Made by a program: the position numbers and the translations under genes | Assembly (NCBI RefSeq): GCF_002287505.1 | Contig: NZ_CP019688.1 | Coordinates: 806,001 to 870,000 of the forward strand | Length of the DNA: 64,000 nucleotides | Reading direction: 5' to 3' | From: Corynebacterium glaucum | GTDB taxonomy: Bacteria; Actinomycetota; Actinomycetes; Mycobacteriales; Mycobacteriaceae | Shown here: positions 59,304-64,000 of the stretch, piece after piece | Position numbering within the stretch: position 1 is the first letter of the stretch | Layout of the letters: the number at the start of each line of letters is the position of its first letter | Notes under the pieces: generated by a model | The model's input: the letters and a program-made list of their open reading frames with translations, nothing else | What the model was told of the DNA's origin: nothing | Database searches by the model: none

Positions 59304-59450
59304 GGGGTCTTTCAAACCTTCCCTCATACGTCAAACGAGCCCGCACGCCGTCGGCGAGCTGGGCATCGTCAGGTTGTCAAGCCGAAATCCTAACATAGCC
59401 GCAGTGCTCCCAGGCAGGAACCCCCAGGCTATCTGCGCCTATCGAGCGGC

Positions 59451-59948
59451 CTAGCGAGCGCCAAGGTAAGAGTTGGCCGTATCCATATAGAACGGCACGT
59501 CTTGCGAGCATCCGTAGATTCGGCCCGAGGACACCGGTGCACGGGTGGGCAGATCAACGGCGACGCTTTGCAGTTTTTCGCCTCCCGCGGGGATGAACAC
59601 TTCGCGGCGGCCGACCTCCGCATGCTCATAATCGACGGCAAATACGACGCAGTAGGCGTCGACCGTGGTGTCTTTGCGGTCCACCTCGATCCAAAGGCGT
59701 GCGGTGGAGTCGTCGACACGCTCCTGCGTGATGAACTCCGCTGTCACCGGGCGCGACTGGGCCCTGATGAATGCTTGGCCGGCCATAACGACGACGAGAA
59801 GCACCATGGCCACCGCGAAAATTGCAATGACCTTACCGCTCACGCCCTTCCCAGCAGAGCCCTCCGCGTTTGGTGACCCGGTGCTGGAGCCGTAGCGGGC
59901 GCGCTGGCGCGGCTGCGGCGGAGTTGGCTTAGGCGGGCGGCGGGACAC
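59451..59948 (-). CDS. DUF4307 membrane protein
   Basis: A 165-residue protein with a basic/Pro-rich cytosolic N-terminus (1-37), one membrane helix (about 40-61, KVIAIFAVAMVLLVVVMAGQ), and an extracellular beta-sandwich: FITQERVDDSTARLWIEVDR, DAYCVVFAVDYEHAEVGRRE and GRIYGCSQD. DUF4307 proteins sit between greA and mca in actinobacteria, with unknown role. Divergent from mca by 114 bases. Confidence 0.8.
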   Translation of the reverse strand: MSRRPPKPTPPQPRQRARYGSSTGSPNAEGSAGKGVSGKVIAIFAVAMVLLVVVMAGQAFIRAQSRPVTAEFITQERVDDSTARLWIEVDRKDTTVDAYCVVFAVDYEHAEVGRREVFIPAGGEKLQSVAVDLPTRAPVSSGRIYGCSQDVPFYMDTANSYLGAR

Positions 59949-60062
59949 TATCGGACAACCTCGAAGAGAAATCGGTGGCGGAATCGAAGGATGGATTTTC
60001 CACTGATCGTACTAAGATAAGGCGGCGTTAACGTTTTACCCCCTACAAAAGTTGGAGAACGA

Positions 60063-60953
60063 GTGTCTGGCCTGCGCCTAATGGCAATCCACGCGCACCC
60101 CGATGATGAGTCTTCGAAGGGTGCCGCCACGATGGCGAAGTACGCGGCGGAAGGCCACCGGGTCAAAGTGGTGACCTGTACCGATGGTCGGCGCGGTGAC
60201 ATTCTGAATCCGGCAATGGATCGCCCTGGAGTGTTGGAAAACATCCTCGAGGTGCGAAAAGGGGAAATGGCTGAGGCGGTCAGCGCGCTCGGGATTGAGC
60301 ACGAGTGGCTTGGCTACGAAGATTCCGGTCTGCCGCAGGGGGACCCGCTGCCGCCGTTGCCGGAAGGCTCGTTTGCCACCAAGCCGAAAGACGAGGTCGC
60401 AAAGCGGCTCGTACAATCGATCCGCGAGTTCCGCCCGCACGTGATCATCACTTACGACGAAAATGGCGGATACCCGCACCCAGACCACATCATGGTGCAC
60501 GAAGCGTCCATGATCGCTTGGGAGAAGTCCGGGGATGCGAACTTTGCGCCCGAGGTCGGGGAACCGTGGACACCGCTGAAGCTCTACTACACCCACGGCT
60601 TCATCCTCCAGCGCATGGTGATGCTTCATGAGCTGCTTCTGGAGCGGGGGAGCAAAAGCCCATACGAACTCATGATCAAGCGGTGGAAAGAAAATGAGGG
60701 CGACGTCATGCACCGGGTAACCACCCAGGTGAACTGCGCGCCGTACTTTGATCGCCGCGCCCAGGCCTTGACCGCGCACGCCACGCAAATCGACCCGGCT
60801 GGCGCGTTCTTGGCGAGCCCGGTTGAGGACCAGCAACGGGTCTGGCCCACCGAGGAGTTCGAGCTCGCGCGCTCACGTGTGGATTCGCCGCTACCCGAAG
60901 ACGACCTGTTTGCCGGTATCTCTCAGTCCGACGCAGAGGAGGCGGAGCAATAA
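60063..60953 (+). CDS. mca: Mycothiol S-conjugate amidase
   Basis: Mca (296 aa) cleaves mycothiol S-conjugates to mercapturates for export, detoxifying electrophiles and drugs. The zinc site is HAHPDDESSKGA at 10-21 (LmbE/PIG-L motif), with YPHPDHIMVHEA contributing further ligands near residue 138. Confirms a mycothiol-producing actinomycete. GTG start, with TTGGAGAACGA before it. Followed immediately by a small membrane gene. Confidence 0.95.
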   Translation: MSGLRLMAIHAHPDDESSKGAATMAKYAAEGHRVKVVTCTDGRRGDILNPAMDRPGVLENILEVRKGEMAEAVSALGIEHEWLGYEDSGLPQGDPLPPLPEGSFATKPKDEVAKRLVQSIREFRPHVIITYDENGGYPHPDHIMVHEASMIAWEKSGDANFAPEVGEPWTPLKLYYTHGFILQRMVMLHELLLERGSKSPYELMIKRWKENEGDVMHRVTTQVNCAPYFDRRAQALTAHATQIDPAGAFLASPVEDQQRVWPTEEFELARSRVDSPLPEDDLFAGISQSDAEEAEQ

Positions 60954-61253
60954 ATGGGGACTAAATTTAGCGACGCGATGACGGAGGCGACCTGGTTCGT
61001 TCTGGCCCAGCAGCCGGAGGTGCCGCGCGGGCCCGACTTTGGCAAAGCTTCACCGATCGGTCTGCTTCTGATCGTCGTGCTGCTCGTAGTCGTACTGTTC
61101 ATCGGCTTCCGTTTCCACCGGCGCTACTCCAGGTTCCAGCGCCGCCGCGCGTTTGCTGAGATGCACGGGCTGGACCCGTTCGACGAGCAGGGGATCGACG
61201 AGGCTATGGCGGCCGCGGGTGTGCTCGACAGGCGGCAGAAGCGCTTCCTGTAG
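60954..61253 (+). CDS. Small membrane protein downstream of mca
   Basis: A 99-residue protein with a single helix (about 33-52, SPIGLLLIVVLLVVVLFIGF) and a basic tail (RFHRRYSRFQRRRAFAEMHG) then a helical end. Its ATG is next to the mca stop, so it is translated in the same unit, as in relatives. No function known. Confidence 0.75.
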   Translation: MGTKFSDAMTEATWFVLAQQPEVPRGPDFGKASPIGLLLIVVLLVVVLFIGFRFHRRYSRFQRRRAFAEMHGLDPFDEQGIDEAMAAAGVLDRRQKRFL

Positions 61254-61283
61254 GCCACTTTCGCCGGGGTAGGATATCGAACT

Positions 61284-62054
61284 GTGTCAGTGCTCGATCC
61301 AGTTCTCTACCCGCTGTACGAAGCTCGCCTCATGCGCGAACTTCGCCACAAGCCGCGCCCAAAACACATCGCGGTAATGGCCGACGGCAACCGCAGGTGG
61401 GCGCGTGAATCCGGGTACGACGACATCTCCCACGGCCACCGCGCAGGCGGCGCGAAGATTGGCGAACTGGTGCGCTGGTCCGCGGAGATGGACGTCGAGG
61501 TGGTCACCATCTACCTGTTGTCCACCGAGAACCTCCAGCGCACTTCGGAGGAAGTCGAGCTGCTCTTCACCATCATCTCCGACGTGATTGATGATCTAGC
61601 CACCGAGCACTATTCGTGCCGCGTCAAGCTGGTCGGCCACCTCGACCTGTTGCCACCTGAGGTGGCGGGGCGGATGCAACGCTCCGCGGATGCCACCACA
61701 GAAAAGGCCGGGCTGACTGTCAATATCGCCGTCGGTTACGGCGGGCGGCAGGAGATTGTCGACGCAGTGCGCTCTCTCATTGCGGCAGAGGCGGATCATA
61801 TCGACAGCATTGACGGGTTGTGTGAGCGGGTCACGGTGGATTCGCTCGGTGCACACCTCTACACCTCGGGCCAGCCGGATCCGGATCTGGTGATCCGCAC
61901 TTCGGGCGAGCAGCGCCTCTCCGGGTTCTTAATCTGGCAGGCGGCGTATTCAGAGATCTGGTTCACGGACACGTACTGGCCCGCGTTTCGAAAGATCGAC
62001 TTCCTTCGAGCGCTTCGGGACTATTCGCAGCGGTCGCGCCGATTCGGTAAGTAG
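61284..62054 (+). CDS. uppS: Short-chain isoprenyl (Z-prenyl) diphosphate synthase
   Basis: A 256-residue cis-prenyltransferase: catalytic Asp in MADGNRRWARE (32-42), GHRAGGAKI, YLLSTENLQRTSEEV, and C-terminal RTSGEQRLSGFLIWQAAYSE with EIWF. Similar to the mycobacterial Z-farnesyl diphosphate synthase paralog, which feeds decaprenyl phosphate synthesis. GTG start. It is followed by a CGTCGATAAGC word and the convergent coaA. Confidence 0.9.
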   Translation: MSVLDPVLYPLYEARLMRELRHKPRPKHIAVMADGNRRWARESGYDDISHGHRAGGAKIGELVRWSAEMDVEVVTIYLLSTENLQRTSEEVELLFTIISDVIDDLATEHYSCRVKLVGHLDLLPPEVAGRMQRSADATTEKAGLTVNIAVGYGGRQEIVDAVRSLIAAEADHIDSIDGLCERVTVDSLGAHLYTSGQPDPDLVIRTSGEQRLSGFLIWQAAYSEIWFTDTYWPAFRKIDFLRALRDYSQRSRRFGK

Positions 62055-62058
62055 GGGC

Positions 62059-62069
62059 CGTCGATAAGC
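62059..62069 (+). repeat. CGTCGATAAGC word, intergenic copy
   Basis: Exact copy in the 23-base gap between uppS and coaA, followed by GAAAG. Confidence 0.8.
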
Positions 62070-62077
62070 GAAAGGCT

Positions 62078-63013
62078 CTAAATCTTGCGCATGCGCACTC
62101 GCTGTACCGTGTGGTCGTAGCCTTTGCGCAGGACGAGAGAGGCGCGCACGCGGGTGGGGAGAATGTTTTCTACCAGGTTGGGCAAGTTGATGGTCTGCCA
62201 AAGTTCGCGGGCGCGGAAGGTGGCTTGGGAGTCGTCGAGTTCAGCGAACCTGGCGAAGTGCGCACCCGGCTCGCGGAATGCGGTGGAGCGCAGTTTGAGG
62301 AAGCGTTCGATGTACCAGCGCTCGATGTCTTCGGTTTTGGCGTCAACGTAGATGGAGAAGTCGAACAGGTCCGAGACCATGAGGGTGGGGCCTGTTTGCA
62401 GGACGTTGAGGCCTTCGAGGATGAGGATGTCAGGCCGGCGCACCTCGATGTACTCGCCGGGCAGGATGTCGTAGGCGTTGTGTGAGTAGATCGGCGCGTT
62501 GACCAGGGGATAGCCGGACTTGACCTCGGTGACAAAGCGCAGCAGGTTGCGGCGGTCGTAGGACTCGGGAAAGCCCTTGCGGCTGAGCAGGTTGCGTTCA
62601 CGCAGTACCTTGGTGGGCAGTAGGAAGCCGTCGGTGGTGATCAGGTCGACGCGCGGGTGCGACTCCCAGCGCTGCAGCAACACTTGGAGCACACGGGCGG
62701 TCGTGGACTTGCCGACGGCGACGGAGCCGGCGATGCCGATGACAAAGGGGACGTGGCCAGGGTCGTCGCCGAGGAAGCTCTCCGTCGCGGCGATGAGTTC
62801 TTGGCGGGCTTGAACCTGAAGATGGATCAGGCGCGAAATCGGTAGGTAAATGTCCTCGACTTCTTTCAGGTCGAGGTTTTCGCCGATACCGGAAAGTTCT
62901 TCGACCTCTGCCTCGGTGAGCACCTGCGGCATGGCCGCGCGACGCTGCTTCCAATCGTTGCGGTGGAAGTCAAGGTACGGGCTGGAGTCGAAGCCGCGCG
63001 AAGGTCGAGACAT
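62078..63013 (-). CDS. coaA: Pantothenate kinase, type I
   Basis: CoaA (311 aa) phosphorylates pantothenate, the first and regulated step to CoA. P-loop [30 protein letters not shown], and [15 protein letters not shown] then [11 protein letters not shown] are signatures of the type I enzyme. The ATG at 63013 is seven bases after GACAAT (leaderless-like); 63022 and 63040 are alternatives. Adjacent to glyA in divergent orientation, as in C. glutamicum. Confidence 0.95.
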   Translation of the reverse strand: MSRPSRGFDSSPYLDFHRNDWKQRRAAMPQVLTEAEVEELSGIGENLDLKEVEDIYLPISRLIHLQVQARQELIAATESFLGDDPGHVPFVIGIAGSVAVGKSTTARVLQVLLQRWESHPRVDLITTDGFLLPTKVLRERNLLSRKGFPESYDRRNLLRFVTEVKSGYPLVNAPIYSHNAYDILPGEYIEVRRPDILILEGLNVLQTGPTLMVSDLFDFSIYVDAKTEDIERWYIERFLKLRSTAFREPGAHFARFAELDDSQATFRARELWQTINLPNLVENILPTRVRASLVLRKGYDHTVQRVRMRKI

Positions 63014-63076
63014 GCGCTCCATTGTCGCACCCGGGTTCACTCAGGTGACTTTCGGGGCGCGCGGTGGGCGGGTGCC

Positions 63077-63140
63077 TATACTGCAAAGAAACGACTGAGT
63101 TTGTTTTTCTCACCTCATTCCAAACACTCTCATTCCAAAC
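63077..63140 (+). promoter_or_regulatory. glyA promoter and 12-bp direct repeat
   Basis: TATACT at 63077-63082 is a good -10. The leader holds CTCATTCCAAAC at 63114-63125 and 63129-63140, a 15-base period direct repeat ahead of the ribosome site AAAGGA (63145). Confidence 0.5.
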
Positions 63141-63154
63141 CTTGAAAGGATTCG

Positions 63155-64000
63155 GTGGAAACGTCCGTGTCTGCGCCCGACAACCACTCTGAAGACCTCC
63201 GCTACCAGGACCTTGCAACCTACGACCCTGAAGTGCACGCCGCGATCGTGGGAGAGCTGGAGCGCCAGCGCACCACGCTGGAGATGATCGCGTCGGAGAA
63301 CTTCGTGCCCCGCAGCGTGCTGCAGGCGCAGGGCTCCGTGTTCACCAACAAGTACGCCGAGGGGTACCCGGGCCGTCGCTACTACGGCGGCTGCGAGCAC
63401 GCCGACGTGGTGGAAGATCTGGCCCGCGAACGCGCCAAGGAAGTGTTCGGGGCGAAGTTCGCGAACGTTCAACCGCACTCCGGCGCGCAGGCGAACGCGG
63501 CCGTGCTCATGGCGCTGGCTGAGCCGGGCGACACCATCCTCGGCCTGTCGCTGGCCCACGGCGGCCACCTCACCCACGGCATGAAGATCAACTTTTCCGG
63601 GCGTCTCTACAACGTCGCCGCCTACGAGGTGGAGGAAGACACCCACCTCATCGACATGGCGAAGCTGCGCGAGCAGGCGCGCGAGGTCAAGCCGAAGGTG
63701 ATCATCGCGGGCTGGTCCGCGTACCCGCGCCACGAGGACTTCGCCGAGTTCCGCGCCATCGCGGACGAGGTCGGCGCGTACCTCTGGGTGGATATGGCGC
63801 ACTTCGCTGGCCTGGTCGCCGCTGGCCTGCACCCGTCGCCGGTGCCGCACGCGCACGTGGTTTCCTCCACTGTGCACAAGACGCTGGGTGGTCCGCGCTC
63901 CGGCTTCATCCTGACCAACGATGAGGACCTGAACAAGAAGCTCAACTCCGCTGTCTTCCCTGGTCAGCAGGGTGGCCCGCTCATGCACGTCGTGGCTGCA
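63155..64000 (+). CDS. glyA: Serine hydroxymethyltransferase (5' part)
   Basis: GlyA converts serine plus tetrahydrofolate to glycine and methylene-THF; 282 residues are inside the window and the gene runs off its end. Seen: [53 protein letters not shown] core, and the PLP-lysine motif [16 protein letters not shown] near residues 236-251. The GTG at 63155 follows AAAGGA; a GTG at 63167 would lie too far from it. Confidence 0.95.
   Translation, partial: METSVSAPDNHSEDLRYQDLATYDPEVHAAIVGELERQRTTLEMIASENFVPRSVLQAQGSVFTNKYAEGYPGRRYYGGCEHADVVEDLARERAKEVFGAKFANVQPHSGAQANAAVLMALAEPGDTILGLSLAHGGHLTHGMKINFSGRLYNVAAYEVEEDTHLIDMAKLREQAREVKPKVIIAGWSAYPRHEDFAEFRAIADEVGAYLWVDMAHFAGLVAAGLHPSPVPHAHVVSSTVHKTLGGPRSGFILTNDEDLNKKLNSAVFPGQQGGPLMHVVAA

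Overview
This window looks like the chromosome of a high-GC Corynebacterium (about 60% GC). The signs are a mycothiol S-conjugate amidase, an MmpL exporter with its own TetR repressor, a DUF3558-type lipoprotein, a short-chain Z-prenyl diphosphate synthase, an aromatic aminotransferase very like corynebacterial Pat, a probable BioQ operator at bioA, many starts that look leaderless (TANNNT followed 6-7 nt later by the start codon), and familiar corynebacterial neighbourhoods (glmU-prs, tetR-mfd, pth near rplY, coaA next to glyA). No phage, insertion sequence or CRISPR array is visible.

Layout. 0-6 kb: anion permease, small proteins, BrkB-type membrane protein, YghA-type SDR and a HipBA-type module with three copies of a putative operator. 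6-9.5 kb: POT peptide transporter divergent from bioAD, each start region carrying a BioQ-type palindrome. 9.5-16.9 kb: orphan membrane protein, tetR-mmpL, prfC, flavin reductase and a hypothetical protein. 16.9-25.3 kb: two peptidyl-tRNA hydrolases, an A-B-A-B array of four related membrane-anchored proteins, nitronate monooxygenase, FAH-family hydrolase, HxlR regulator and rplY. 25.4-30 kb: MHS transporter, remnant of an aldehyde dehydrogenase, DUF3558-like lipoprotein and a Gly-rich PPE/EspB-like protein. 30-43.4 kb: pat, prs, glmU, MFS transporter, Tat-lipoprotein multicopper oxidase, tRNA-Gln, tetR-mfd and a secreted phytase-like protein. 43.4-45.6 kb: tRNA with UAA anticodon and a Roadblock/small-GTPase cluster. 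45.7-54 kb: a long minus-strand directon holding a SUFU-like protein, a four-gene osmoprotectant ABC transporter, photolyase, a truncated glycosyltransferase, crtB and crtI. 54-64 kb: Bax-inhibitor-1-like protein, META and VWA secreted proteins, lipoprotein, greA, DUF4307 protein, mca, small membrane protein, uppS, coaA and the 5' part of glyA.

The most unusual signal is not a gene. The 11-mer CGTCGATAAGC (or its complement) occurs 21 times across the window, in both orientations, in several reading frames of unrelated genes and in intergenic DNA, against roughly 0.03 expected from base composition. It behaves like a genome-wide DNA word (uptake signal, chromosome-organisation site or similar). 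Second is the duplicated A-B cassette at 17.6-20.7 kb, whose four members share motifs and resemble no family I can name.
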